Shown: piece after piece, positions 1-7,298 of the stretch
Layout of the letters: each line of letters opens with the position of its first letter
How positions within the stretch are numbered: position 1 is the stretch's first letter
Made by a program: the position numbers and the translations under genes
The notes under the pieces: model-generated
What the model was told of the DNA's origin: nothing
Database searches by the model: none
The model's input: only the letters and a program-made list of their open reading frames with translations
From: an uncultured Oscillospiraceae bacterium
Lineage (GTDB): Bacteria; Bacillota; Clostridia; Oscillospirales; Oscillospiraceae
Direction of reading: 5' to 3'
DNA length: 31,113 nt
Assembly (NCBI GenBank): GCA_934567355.1
Contig: CAKTJC010000031.1
Location: 1-31,113 of the forward strand

Positions 1-195
1 TTCCGCAAGCTCCGGGAGCATGGCTATGATCCCCGGATTATGAAGCTGTATGTAGTCGGCGGCGGTGGGTGCCTGCTGAAAAATTTCTTCCCCATTGCCC
101 CTGACAAAATCATCATTAACAGCGATATTTGCGCCACGGCCAAGGGGTTCGAATACATGGCTGACGTGCAGAATGTGACGGGAGGCGTGAAATGA
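1..195 (+). CDS. parM: ParM/StbA-like actin-family ATPase, 3' end only
   Basis: Only the last 64 codons are in the window. They match the C-terminus of the complete gene at 26524-27447 almost residue for residue, including the glycine-rich nucleotide-binding segment VVGGGGCLL. ParM-type proteins form filaments that push DNA copies apart in type II segregation systems. The stop overlaps the start of the next gene (ATGA at 192-195), the usual tight coupling of parM with parR. Truncation is by the window edge, not by mutation. Confidence 0.85.
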   Translation, partial: FRKLREHGYDPRIMKLYVVGGGGCLLKNFFPIAPDKIIINSDICATAKGFEYMADVQNVTGGVK

Positions 196-515
196 GGGCC
201 GCCAAAACCACAATACGCTTCAAACTGTCCCGTGCCGAGGATGCCCGTGCGTTGGAGTATCTGAGGGATCGGAAAGCGGCGGGGAGTTCTTTCAGCAAAT
301 CCGTGGTGCAGGCGATTAACGATTGTCTGGATGTCCAGGAGGCAGAAAGCAGAGAGGACTCCTTCATGGGCAGATTCCGGCTGATGCTTCGGGAAGAACT
401 GAAAGGGGTTGGAAATACAGTTTCTTTTCAGCCTGTTTCGGAGCCGTCCCAGCAGTCGCAGGAAAACGCTGAGCAAACGCTGGCGTTTTTGGATGCTTTC
501 GACGGCATGGAATGA
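192..515 (+). CDS. parR: ParR-like ribbon-helix-helix centromere-binding protein
   Basis: A 107-aa protein with an N-terminal ribbon-helix-helix pattern: a short basic strand (KTTIRFKLS), then two helices with SFSKSVVQAIND. The C-terminal half is acidic and glutamine-rich, ending DAFDGME. ParR proteins bind centromere repeats and cap ParM filaments. The assignment rests on the fold pattern and on direct overlap with parM (ATGA). A second copy lies at 26204-26527, with changes mainly in the linker. A function as a plain transcriptional regulator cannot be excluded. Confidence 0.7.
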   Translation: MRAAKTTIRFKLSRAEDARALEYLRDRKAAGSSFSKSVVQAINDCLDVQEAESREDSFMGRFRLMLREELKGVGNTVSFQPVSEPSQQSQENAEQTLAFLDAFDGME

Positions 516-574
516 GAAAATGACGGCGTTTTTAGGGGAAACGCCATCGCTGCACGAACATTCCCCAAAGCACC

Positions 575-602
575 GCCGTCGCATTTGATGGTTTGCGACG
601 GC
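575..602 (+). promoter_or_regulatory. Conserved hairpin between parR and the next gene
   Basis: Nine-bp perfect stem (575-583 with 594-602) around a 10-nt loop, followed by AAAATT. The same hairpin occurs in the right-hand copy (near 26115-26150); the one stem change there keeps a G-U pair. It could be a weak terminator, an attenuator or part of a parC centromere. Confidence 0.45.
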
Positions 603-660
603 AAAATTAGAAAACACGGTGGCACTTTTGGCCGAAACCGCCGTCAGAAAGGAGGACTCT

Positions 661-966
661 ATGGAAAAGATAAGGGCACTGTCCAAAGCGCAATTTGCTC
701 AAAGTGGATTTGATACCAGCGACTATCATTTCATTACAGAACCGGGAACTTTTACCGCATATTTGGAGTTAAAGGTATGGGGAAAGCGTAGCCTGGAATG
801 CTTCTTCACATTCGCGGATGGCAGGAAAATCATTGCCTGCACATTCCCGGAGGCGGATTATCTGGGCCTTGCGGATATTCCGATTGGTACAAATCTGAGA
901 TTGACCTTTGAAGAAACGGTAAGAAGCAAACGTATCTATTTACGGAAAGCGAATGCCGTCCTGTAG
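661..966 (+). CDS. Conserved hypothetical protein of the mobilization module
   Basis: A 101-aa protein that I do not recognise. The start ATG at 661 follows an AAGGAGG site. It has no signal peptide and no membrane segment. The middle is rich in aromatics and beta-strand-like stretches (FTAYLELKVWGKRSLECFFTF), and it ends in a basic tail. The same gene occurs at 25752-26057 in the inverted copy with few changes, always between parR and the candidate oriT/mobC. That conservation argues for a real role in mobilization or its control; nothing more specific can be read. Confidence 0.75.
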   Translation: MEKIRALSKAQFAQSGFDTSDYHFITEPGTFTAYLELKVWGKRSLECFFTFADGRKIIACTFPEADYLGLADIPIGTNLRLTFEETVRSKRIYLRKANAVL

Positions 967-1079
967 TGTAACAAGCAGGGAACTTGTGTGCCGCAAGTTC
1001 CCCCTCAAGCCCAGAAACTGGGCTGATCTTTGGGGCGTTCCCCAATCCCCCGAACAAGGAAGATACAAGGAGCTGATTT
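967..1079 (+). other. Candidate oriT region upstream of mobC
   Basis: This non-coding gap, conserved in both copies, holds a perfect 9-bp inverted repeat (978-986 and 994-1002, loop TGTGCCG), preceded by GTAGTGTAAC, and a second hairpin AGCCCAGaaaCTGGGCT. Inverted repeats just upstream of mobC and a relaxase gene are the usual place for an origin of transfer. The exact nick site is not established. Confidence 0.45.
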
Positions 1080-1388
1080 ATGAAGAAAGAAAATCGAATT
1101 GCGTTTCGGGTCACAGACCAGGAGAAAAGGAGAATTGCAGTGCTTGCAAAAAAATGCGGCTTAAGCGTGAGTGAATATGTAAAGCAGCGGGCATTGGGGT
1201 ACGCACCACAACCAGTTCTTCCAGAAGTCATATTTCTCCTGCTGGAAAAGATTGGTCAATTGCAGGATTTAACGGCATCCCCGGAAACAGATGCCGCTAT
1301 CTGTGCGTTATTGAAAGAAATCTCAGATACCCTGCTTCTGCCCAGAAAGGAGGGCGTACCCTGGCTGTTACCGGATTCTGGCCCGTAA
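1080..1388 (+). CDS. mobC: MobC-like relaxosome accessory protein
   Basis: A 102-aa protein starting MKKENRIAFRVTDQEKRRIA, with the ribbon-helix-helix pattern and the GLSVSEYVKQRALG segment seen in MobC-type accessory proteins. These bind oriT and help the relaxase melt and nick DNA. Its 3' end overlaps the relaxase start by 28 bp (in another frame), implying translational coupling. The start is preceded by AAGGAG. The second copy is at 25307-25615. The family is small and divergent, so the name rests on the fold and on context. Confidence 0.75.
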   Translation: MKKENRIAFRVTDQEKRRIAVLAKKCGLSVSEYVKQRALGYAPQPVLPEVIFLLLEKIGQLQDLTASPETDAAICALLKEISDTLLLPRKEGVPWLLPDSGP

Positions 1389-2725
1389 AAGGCCAGCTGA
1401 AAGCGGTGCTGGATTATGCGGACAATCCGGATAAGGCCACGCCCCAGCGGTACTTAGACAGCGACCTCTACAATGCGCTGAAATACGCCGCCAATGATGC
1501 CAAGACGGACCGTACCATGTTCGTTGGCGGGATCAACTGCTCCAAGCAGAATGCCTATGGGGAAATGGTGGCTGTTCAGAAACGCTTTGGCAACCGTGGC
1601 AGCGTGGTAGCCTACCACGGAATCCAAAGCTTTCGGGCGGGCGAGGTCACGCCGGAGACAGCCTTTGAAATCGGCAAGGAAACGGCCCGCCGGATGTGGG
1701 GTGACCGGTATCAGGTGCTTGTGATGGTGCATCTGAATACAGAAAATATCCATTGCCACTTTGTTGTGAACCCGGTTTCGTTTAAGGACGGGAGCAAATT
1801 CCAGAACAAGATAGGTGACCACAAGGAGCTGCGCAAAATCTCAGATGCCATTTGCCGGGAGCATGGCCTGTCGGTGCTGGAAAACAGTGACTTTTACAAA
1901 CGCGAAAAGAAAGCCTACTGGCTTCACCGGCAGGGCAAGAAAACCCACCGGGATATGCTGCGGGAGGATGTGGAATACTGCCTGACCTATGCCAAAAACT
2001 GGGAACAGTTTGAAAAGCAGATGGTGTCCAGAGGTTATTCCATTGACCGGGTACGGCTTTCTGTCAAGGCAGCAAATTGGCAGCGGCCCGTCAGGCTGTC
2101 CTCTCTGGGATACACTAAGGAGGTGTTACGGAGTCGATTTGACGAGAATTTCTATTCCAACGATTTCCGGCAGAAGTGGAATACCCACCTGCCCTATAAG
2201 CCGAAGAAATCTCCGTTGGAGTGGGAAATGGAGCGTCTGGCCTTTACCATTGAGCATAGTCATAACACGGAAGAAGTCTTTGTGGACACGGTGCTTTTGC
2301 TGTTGATCCTGGTGATAGAGCTGGTGCTGCAAACCACGGATGTGATACTTCTCTCTCCTGATCTGCGGGCGGCGGTAAAGGATTTGGAAAGCTACCGTGC
2401 GGACTACCGCTTTCTGCAAGAAAACGGAATTCACACGATCACCCAGCTGGAAACCGCAATCCCGGAAATTCAATCCCAAATTGATGTGCTGGAAGCGGAA
2501 CGCAGTAAAGCCGACAATACCCGCCGCAGGGCAAAGACACCGGAGAAACGGCAAGAGGCCAAAGACCGCAAAAAGGAACTCACCCAGAAAATTGCGCCGC
2601 TGCGGAAAAAGCTGCGGCAGGCGAAAAAGATTCTGGACGAGTCCCCGCATTTATACGAACTATTGCAAGAAGAACACCGCCTGGAACGGGCGGCATATCA
2701 AAGATTCAGAGAAAGGATGAAATGA
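1361..2725 (+). CDS. mobA: Relaxase/mobilization nuclease, MOBP-like
   Basis: A 454-aa relaxase if started at CTG 1361, which sits 7 nt after an AAGGAGGG site and aligns with the TTG start of the homologous gene at 25334. The first ordinary start in frame (GTG 1406) would remove the family's usual N-terminus (VTGFWPVKGQLKAVLDYADNP), which carries the likely catalytic tyrosine. The metal-binding histidine motif is visible as HLNTENIHCHFVVNP. The C-terminal part has a hydrophobic stretch (LLLLILVIELVL) and a long basic coiled coil. It nicks oriT and pilots the strand in conjugation. The stop overlaps parB (ATGA). Confidence 0.85.
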   Translation: MAVTGFWPVKGQLKAVLDYADNPDKATPQRYLDSDLYNALKYAANDAKTDRTMFVGGINCSKQNAYGEMVAVQKRFGNRGSVVAYHGIQSFRAGEVTPETAFEIGKETARRMWGDRYQVLVMVHLNTENIHCHFVVNPVSFKDGSKFQNKIGDHKELRKISDAICREHGLSVLENSDFYKREKKAYWLHRQGKKTHRDMLREDVEYCLTYAKNWEQFEKQMVSRGYSIDRVRLSVKAANWQRPVRLSSLGYTKEVLRSRFDENFYSNDFRQKWNTHLPYKPKKSPLEWEMERLAFTIEHSHNTEEVFVDTVLLLLILVIELVLQTTDVILLSPDLRAAVKDLESYRADYRFLQENGIHTITQLETAIPEIQSQIDVLEAERSKADNTRRRAKTPEKRQEAKDRKKELTQKIAPLRKKLRQAKKILDESPHLYELLQEEHRLERAAYQRFRERMK

Positions 2726-3576
2726 GAATAGATAATAAATTATGTAAACCCATTGCAATTCCCATAGCAAAGCTGCACCCCTTTGAGGGCCATCCTTACA
2801 AGGTCCTCGACAACGAAGAAATGGAGGCTTTGACGGAGAGTATTCACAGCGAAGGCGTTCTCTCCCCGTTGATTGTTCGCCCATTAGAGGGAACAGACGG
2901 ATACGAAGTGATCAGCGGACACCGCAGATTGCACGCAGCACAGAAAGCAGGGCTTTCCAAAGTCCCTGCCTTTGTCTATGAAATCAGCCGGGAGGAGGCA
3001 GCGATTATGCTGGTGGATAGTAACCTGCACCGAGAACATATTCTGCCAAGCGAAAAGGCATTTGCCTATAAGTTGAAAATGGAGGCAATGAAGCACCAAG
3101 GCCGTACTTCTCCCCAAGTTGGGGAGAAGTTGGTGACAGCCGAAAAAGTCGGGGCTGATGGTGGAGACAGTAAGAATCAGGTGTTGCGTTATGTGCGCCT
3201 GACCCACCTGATTCCGGAACTGCTTCAGCTTGTCGATGACGGCAGAATCGCCCTCACCCCCGCAGTGGAACTGAGTTACCTTCCGGAAAAAGCCCAGACC
3301 TGCCTCCTGGAAGAAATGCGCCGCAACGACTGCACTCCATCTCTATCCCAAGCGATCCGCATGAAAAAGCTGTACCAGACCGGCAGCCTATCCCCAGAGG
3401 ACATTTCCACCATCATGCAGGAGGAAAAGGCAAACCAGCAGGAAAAAGTCAGCTTCAAGACTGGCGACCTTCGGAAATTCTTCCCGAAAAGCTACAGTGC
3501 GGCCCAGATGCAGGAGACGATTCTGAAGCTGCTCACCGAATATCAGCGTAAGCGGCAGCGTGCTGCGGAAAGATGA
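2722..3576 (+). CDS. parB: ParB/Spo0J-family partition-like protein
   Basis: A 284-aa protein with the ParB N-terminal domain: a strand pair IAKLHPFEGHPYKV, the motif GVLSPLIVRPL, then the ISGHRRLHAA box that in ParB enzymes binds CTP/DNA, followed by an EEAAIMLVDSNLHRE segment. A central helix-turn-helix region and a basic tail (KRKRQRAAER-like) follow. No parA lies next to it. ParB-like proteins without ParA are common on Firmicutes mobile elements and often act in gene control or DNA modification. It is translationally coupled to the relaxase by ATGA overlap. The homologue at 23107-23973 differs mostly around residues 128-150 and at the C-terminus. Confidence 0.85.
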   Translation: MRIDNKLCKPIAIPIAKLHPFEGHPYKVLDNEEMEALTESIHSEGVLSPLIVRPLEGTDGYEVISGHRRLHAAQKAGLSKVPAFVYEISREEAAIMLVDSNLHREHILPSEKAFAYKLKMEAMKHQGRTSPQVGEKLVTAEKVGADGGDSKNQVLRYVRLTHLIPELLQLVDDGRIALTPAVELSYLPEKAQTCLLEEMRRNDCTPSLSQAIRMKKLYQTGSLSPEDISTIMQEEKANQQEKVSFKTGDLRKFFPKSYSAAQMQETILKLLTEYQRKRQRAAER

Positions 3577-3614
3577 AGCGGGGGTGGACATATGGTGTTT
3601 CGAGGTGAGTGCGG

Positions 3615-3803
3615 ATGAATGAGGTACAGCGGGACGTTCTGGATGCTTTATTGCAGATGCTTTTGGGCAAGGGCTTGATTTCAAGGACGGTTTACGACAA
3701 ATCCCATGAAAAGATTCTTGGCACCTTGGACTTTCCGCCTTTCTTCTGGGATAATGAGGCTGGAAAGGAGGATATATATGGAAGTACGGAAAATTCGTGC
3801 TGA
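3615..3803 (+). CDS. Small SHOCT-like protein ahead of the recombinase
   Basis: A 62-aa protein starting at ATG 3615 with GAGG upstream. Residues about 6-35 (LDALLQMLLGKGLISRTVYDKSHEKIL) resemble the SHOCT pattern of short oligomerization domains. The last 25 nt overlap the start of the recombinase in another frame. Position between parB and the recombinase suggests an accessory role, for example as a recombination directionality factor, but that is inference. The right-hand element has a different small gene in the same place (22921-23094). Confidence 0.55.
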   Translation: MNEVQRDVLDALLQMLLGKGLISRTVYDKSHEKILGTLDFPPFFWDNEAGKEDIYGSTENSC

Positions 3804-5445
3804 AATGCGCAGGGGCAGGTCCTTTTATGACCTGCCCCTCCGGGTGACGTTTTATGCCCGAGTATCTACAGACCAGGACGAGCAGATCAACAGCCTAGAA
3901 AATCAGGTGCAGTATTACACGGAGCTGATTCAGAGCAAGCCCAACTGGAAATTCGTGCCGGGGTATGTGGATGAGGGGATTTCCGGCGGCTCTACGAAAA
4001 AGCGGGACAATTTTAACCGGATGATCCGGGATGCAAAGGCCGGGATGTTCGACTTCATCATCACCAAGGAGATTTCCCGGTTTTCAAGATCGACCCTGGA
4101 CAGCATCAAATATACCCAGGAGCTGCTGGACTACAATGTGGGGGTGTTCTTCCAGAACGACAACATCAACACATTGGATACGGACAGTGAGTTCCGGCTG
4201 GTGATTATGGCGGGGGTTGCCCAGGATGAAATTCGGAAGCTGTCGGAACGGCTGAAATTCGGTTTCCGGCAGGCCATCAAAAACGGTCATGTGCTGGGCA
4301 ACGACAAGCTCTATGGCTATGACAAAAAGGACTGCGTCCTGACCGTCAATGAGGAGGAAGCGGAGATCATCCGTATCATCTTCGACCTTTACGGCAACCA
4401 ACGCCTTGGAACCCGCACGATTTCCAAACGGCTGATGGAGCTGGGCTACACCAGCCGGGAGGGAAACGCCTTTAACACCCTGACCATCCGGCACATTCTG
4501 GAAAATCCAAAATATAAGGGCTGGTACTGCGGAAATAAGAGCCAGAGCGTGGATTACCGGACAAAGCGGAATGTTTTGCTGGACGAAAGCGAGTGGGTGA
4601 CGTACCCGGACCCATCCATACCGGCCATCGTTCCGGAAGAACTGTGGAATCGGGCCAACGCCCTGTACAAGAGAAGGAGAGAAGAAATGAAGTCACACAG
4701 CAGCGGAGTCAGCTTTCACAATCGCTATCCCTACAGCGCAAAAATCTATTGCGAGGAACACGGAACCACCTTTCACCGTCAGGTGATTCAAACGAAAAAG
4801 GGGCAGCAGGAGGTATGGCAGTGCAAGGTTTACCGCAGCCACGGAAGGGCGGCCTGCTCGGCACCCCAGATTCGCAGCAGTGACCTGGATTTGATTCTCA
4901 GCGACATTTTCAAGGAGCTGGTCCGGGACAAAGAAAAAATCATTGATTCTCTGGTGACGGTGCTGACCAACATTCCCAAAGAAGTGGACTATGGCAAGCT
5001 CCGCTGTCAGGTGGAAAATGAGATGGAGGACTTGGAGCGAAAGAAAAACCGGCTGCTGGATTTGAGCATCGCCGGGGCATTGACGGTGGAGGAATTCAAG
5101 GAGCGCAACGATGCCTTCAACGCCCAAATCCAGGAGTGCCAGGGGAAGCTGACCGCCATTCGGCAGGAGGAAGAAAGCAGGTCCTCGGAAGAACTGGACA
5201 TCCCGGCCATCCGGCGGGCACTGGACGAGGCGTTGCGCTTCACTGGGGAAATCGATACGGCGCTGGTAGCAACGATTCTGGATAAGGTTGTCGTCAAGAA
5301 GGAAAGCACCAAGGATAATATTTATCTCGACATTTTTCTGAAGCTGGGCAGCACCTATGAGGCGGTCTATACACCCCTCAAGCACACCGCGGGCATCACC
5401 AGTCTAAGAAATACTACGCCCAGACGGCGGACCAGGAGGATTTGA
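3778..5445 (+). CDS. Large serine recombinase of the sigK-inserted element
   Basis: A 555-aa enzyme starting at ATG 3778 after a strong AAGGAGG. The N-terminal resolvase domain contains FYARVSTDQ with the catalytic serine at about residue 30, DEGISGG and the ISRFSRSTLD helix. Next come a Recombinase domain (to about residue 310), a zinc-ribbon-like segment (CEEHGTTFHR ... WQCKVYRSHGRAAC), and a leucine-rich coiled coil at about 405-465. These enzymes join attP and attB without host factors. The last 13 codons are read from sigK DNA in a shifted frame, so excision would change the enzyme's C-terminus. Functionally comparable to SpoIVCA of the Bacillus skin element. Confidence 0.93.
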   Translation: MEVRKIRAEMRRGRSFYDLPLRVTFYARVSTDQDEQINSLENQVQYYTELIQSKPNWKFVPGYVDEGISGGSTKKRDNFNRMIRDAKAGMFDFIITKEISRFSRSTLDSIKYTQELLDYNVGVFFQNDNINTLDTDSEFRLVIMAGVAQDEIRKLSERLKFGFRQAIKNGHVLGNDKLYGYDKKDCVLTVNEEEAEIIRIIFDLYGNQRLGTRTISKRLMELGYTSREGNAFNTLTIRHILENPKYKGWYCGNKSQSVDYRTKRNVLLDESEWVTYPDPSIPAIVPEELWNRANALYKRRREEMKSHSSGVSFHNRYPYSAKIYCEEHGTTFHRQVIQTKKGQQEVWQCKVYRSHGRAACSAPQIRSSDLDLILSDIFKELVRDKEKIIDSLVTVLTNIPKEVDYGKLRCQVENEMEDLERKKNRLLDLSIAGALTVEEFKERNDAFNAQIQECQGKLTAIRQEEESRSSEELDIPAIRRALDEALRFTGEIDTALVATILDKVVVKKESTKDNIYLDIFLKLGSTYEAVYTPLKHTAGITSLRNTTPRRRTRRI

Positions 5446-5894
5446 TTTCCATCGGCACCATTGGCCTTATCAAGGGTATTACTACCTTTGACCCCGGCAA
5501 GGGGGCCAGGCTAGCTACCTATGCGGCCCGGTGTGTGGAAAATGAAATCCTGATGCATTTCCGCTCCGGGCGGAAGAGTGCCCAGGATGTGTCGCTGTCG
5601 GATTATATTGATACCGGGACGGATGGGGCGCCGCTGGCGCTTCAGGATGTGGTGAGCGAGGACACGGATTTGATGGAGCAGGTGGCCAATCAGGAGGCGG
5701 TTGGGCAGCTGCGCCGGGCGGTGGACACCTGCCTGACCGAGCAGGAGCGGCAGGTGATTCAGCTGCGTTACGGCCTGGGGACGGGGGAGCCCATGCGGCA
5801 GCGGGAGGTGGCCGACCGCACGGGCATCAGCAGGAGCTATGTCTCCAGAATCGAGAAAAGAGCACTGAAAAAGCTGCGGGCGGCGCTGGAATAG
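5406..5894 (+). CDS. sigK: RNA polymerase sporulation sigma factor sigma-K, 3' part (gene interrupted)
   Basis: In frame from 5406 the DNA encodes 162 residues beginning KKYYAQTADQEDL, then ISIGTIGLIKGI (region 2), YAARCVENEILMHFR and, at the end, REVADRTGISRSYVSRIEKRAL (region 4.2 helix-turn-helix). MHFR, DVSL and ISRSYVSRIEKRAL fit sigma-K better than sigma-E (which has MYLR and ISQSYISRLEKR). About 65-70 N-terminal residues are missing and there is no proper start: the TTG at 5442 would begin inside region 2. Sigma-K drives late mother-cell genes in sporulation. The gene must be rejoined by excision of the element to be functional. Confidence 0.9.
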   Translation, partial: KKYYAQTADQEDLISIGTIGLIKGITTFDPGKGARLATYAARCVENEILMHFRSGRKSAQDVSLSDYIDTGTDGAPLALQDVVSEDTDLMEQVANQEAVGQLRRAVDTCLTEQERQVIQLRYGLGTGEPMRQREVADRTGISRSYVSRIEKRALKKLRAALE

Positions 5895-6035
5895 AGAGCT
5901 TTTTGTCGGGCGCTACGCAATCCCGCCCATCAGAAGGACGGATGGCCGGGAGCTGATACGATTGCTGGAGCTCTACACAAATGCATAGGAAGCGGCTCGG
6001 GCAGCCTGGGAATAACTTGGGGGTTTCAAAACAAT

Positions 6036-6078
6036 TTCTCCCGGTGAGCCGTACCTTTCGGCGGGCTTGCCGGGAGAA
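6036..6078 (-). terminator. Terminator after azlCD
   Basis: Nine-bp stem TTCTCCCGG/CCGGGAGAA, extended inside by AGCC/GGCT, followed on the minus strand by ATTGTTTTG. It lies just beyond the azlD stop. Confidence 0.6.
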
Positions 6079-6087
6079 GCTTTACAG

Positions 6088-6444
6088 TTAAGCGAATACG
6101 ATCTGCACCAGCAGCATATAGCAGGCGGTGCCTCCGGTGATGGAGAGCATGGTATTGCGTTTCCACAGGTGAAGCAGCACCACCACGGCGCAGGAGATCA
6201 GCTCCGGCAGGGCATGGGGCGGCTGGACGAAATTGACGGATTTCAGACAGTATACCACCAGCATGCCCATAATGGCGAAGGGAAGTACCTTGCCCAGATA
6301 GGTGATGAGCGGCGGTGTCTCCTTCTTCCTGCCGAAGACCCAGAAGGGAAGGAAACGCAGAAGCATGGTGACGAGCGCCATGATTGCGACCAAAGCGGCG
6401 CTGTGCAGACGGGGGGAGGGGAGTGCGGTAAGAAAGGGCATCAT
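6088..6444 (-). CDS. azlD: AzlD-like small subunit of a branched-chain amino acid exporter
   Basis: A 118-aa hydrophobic protein with three to four membrane segments and the family's LLRFLPFWVFG near residue 29 and VLPFAIMGMLVVYCL in the middle. The start ATG at 6444 overlaps the azlC stop (ATGA), although the open frame extends further upstream. AzlC and AzlD together export branched-chain amino acids and analogues such as azaleucine. Coupled expression with azlC is clear from the overlap; a hairpin terminator follows. Confidence 0.88.
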   Translation of the reverse strand: MMPFLTALPSPRLHSAALVAIMALVTMLLRFLPFWVFGRKKETPPLITYLGKVLPFAIMGMLVVYCLKSVNFVQPPHALPELISCAVVVLLHLWKRNTMLSITGGTACYMLLVQIVFA

Positions 6445-7127
6445 CTTTTTGCCCCCTCTCCTGCCTTGCGGGTCATGACCAGAATGGCAGCAATGAGAAT
6501 CATGGTGGGAATCAGGAAATTGTCCGCCCCGAAAATCAGCAGGCACGCTACCGCAGACACCACACCCACCAATGCGGGCAGATGGTTCTTGGTGCTCAGC
6601 CACTGCTCAACGAAGATGGTGACGAACAGGGCGGTCAGTGCAAAATCGATGCCGGTGAAGTCCAGCGGGAGATTTCCCAGCAGGGAGCCGACAGCGGAGC
6701 CCAGCACCCAGTAGCACTGGTCAAACAGGGATACCAGAAAATAGTAGCCGATGCGGTTAACCCCGTCAGGGAGTACCGGGCGGGAGACCAGAGAATAGGT
6801 TTCGTCGGTCAATGCGAAAATCAGATAGGGCTTTTTCTTCCCCGCCTGCTTGTAGGCATCCACCATGGACAGCCCATAGAAGAGATGCCGCGCGTTGACC
6901 ATCAGCGTGGTCAGCGCGGTGGCAGCCAAACCGGCGCCACCCGCCAGCAGCTCCACGCCCACATACTGCATGGAGCCGGCGTAAATAAAGACGCTCATGG
7001 CGATCGCCCAGGGCAGCCCGTAGCCGTTTTGCTGTAAGATGATCCCGAAGCCTGCACCCAGAAAAAGGTAGCCGGTCATGACGGGAATGGTGCTTAAGAA
7101 GGATAATTTTAAGGTTTGCTTGTCCAT
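6441..7127 (-). CDS. azlC: AzlC-like large subunit of a branched-chain amino acid exporter
   Basis: A 228-aa integral membrane protein. The N-terminus has the conserved IPVMTGYLFLGAGFGI, followed by SVFIYAGSMQYVGVELL and LMVNARHLFYGLSM, all hallmarks of AzlC. Five or more membrane segments are visible. It forms the permease with AzlD encoded immediately downstream. A promoter TTGACT-17-TATAAT (7166-7194) lies upstream. The true substrate in this organism is not known from sequence; leucine, isoleucine and valine are expected from the family. Confidence 0.93.
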   Translation of the reverse strand: MDKQTLKLSFLSTIPVMTGYLFLGAGFGIILQQNGYGLPWAIAMSVFIYAGSMQYVGVELLAGGAGLAATALTTLMVNARHLFYGLSMVDAYKQAGKKKPYLIFALTDETYSLVSRPVLPDGVNRIGYYFLVSLFDQCYWVLGSAVGSLLGNLPLDFTGIDFALTALFVTIFVEQWLSTKNHLPALVGVVSAVACLLIFGADNFLIPTMILIAAILVMTRKAGEGAKR

Positions 7128-7165
7128 GGTGCTCGCTTTCTGTGAGTTCTATTTCTGTCGGGAAC

Positions 7166-7194
7166 ATTATATTCCCGCCCTTCCGGGAAGTCAA
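7166..7194 (-). promoter_or_regulatory. Sigma-A-type promoter of azlCD
   Basis: On the minus strand TTGACT (7194-7189), 17-bp spacer, TATAAT (7171-7166), about 40 bp before the azlC start. Near-consensus. Confidence 0.75.
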
Positions 7195-7229
7195 TGCCGG
7201 AAATCCGCCCAAAAGCGGCTGCAAAACCA

Positions 7230-7258
7230 TTGCAAAAACAGTCAATGCGTGATATGAT
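7230..7258 (+). promoter_or_regulatory. Sigma-A-type promoter of the zinc-ribbon lipoprotein gene
   Basis: TTGCAA (7230-7235), 17-bp spacer, TATGAT (7253-7258), about 40 bp before the ATG at 7299. It is divergent from the azlC promoter with only about 35 bp between the two -35 boxes. Confidence 0.65.
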
Positions 7259-7298
7259 GGAGTCGATCAAAACCGCTCCGTCAGCCGGAGGAAAGGAA

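Larger units (their letters stand above)
1..5410 (+). mobile_element. Integrated mobilizable element inserted in sigK (partial, right part)
   Basis: All genes point the same way: parM, parR, small gene, mobC, relaxase, parB, small gene, serine recombinase. The recombinase gene ends inside a truncated sigma-K gene, so the right junction lies near 5402-5410. There the reading frame of sigK becomes recognisable (Lys-Lys-Tyr-Tyr onward). The left end is outside the window. The element encodes a relaxase but no type IV secretion genes are seen, so it is probably mobilizable rather than self-transmissible, unless more genes lie to the left. Similar gene order occurs in inverted orientation at 21380-27447. 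Confidence 0.8.

Noticed and set aside
24..686. Long minus-strand open frame over parR
   Set aside because: Lies opposite a well-supported gene, no ribosome site, composition of an antisense shadow.
5442..5894. A free-standing short sigma factor starting at TTG 5442
   Set aside because: In-frame sigma-K similarity begins earlier (5406), and a start inside region 2 would give no usable core-binding domain. It is the 3' part of an interrupted gene.
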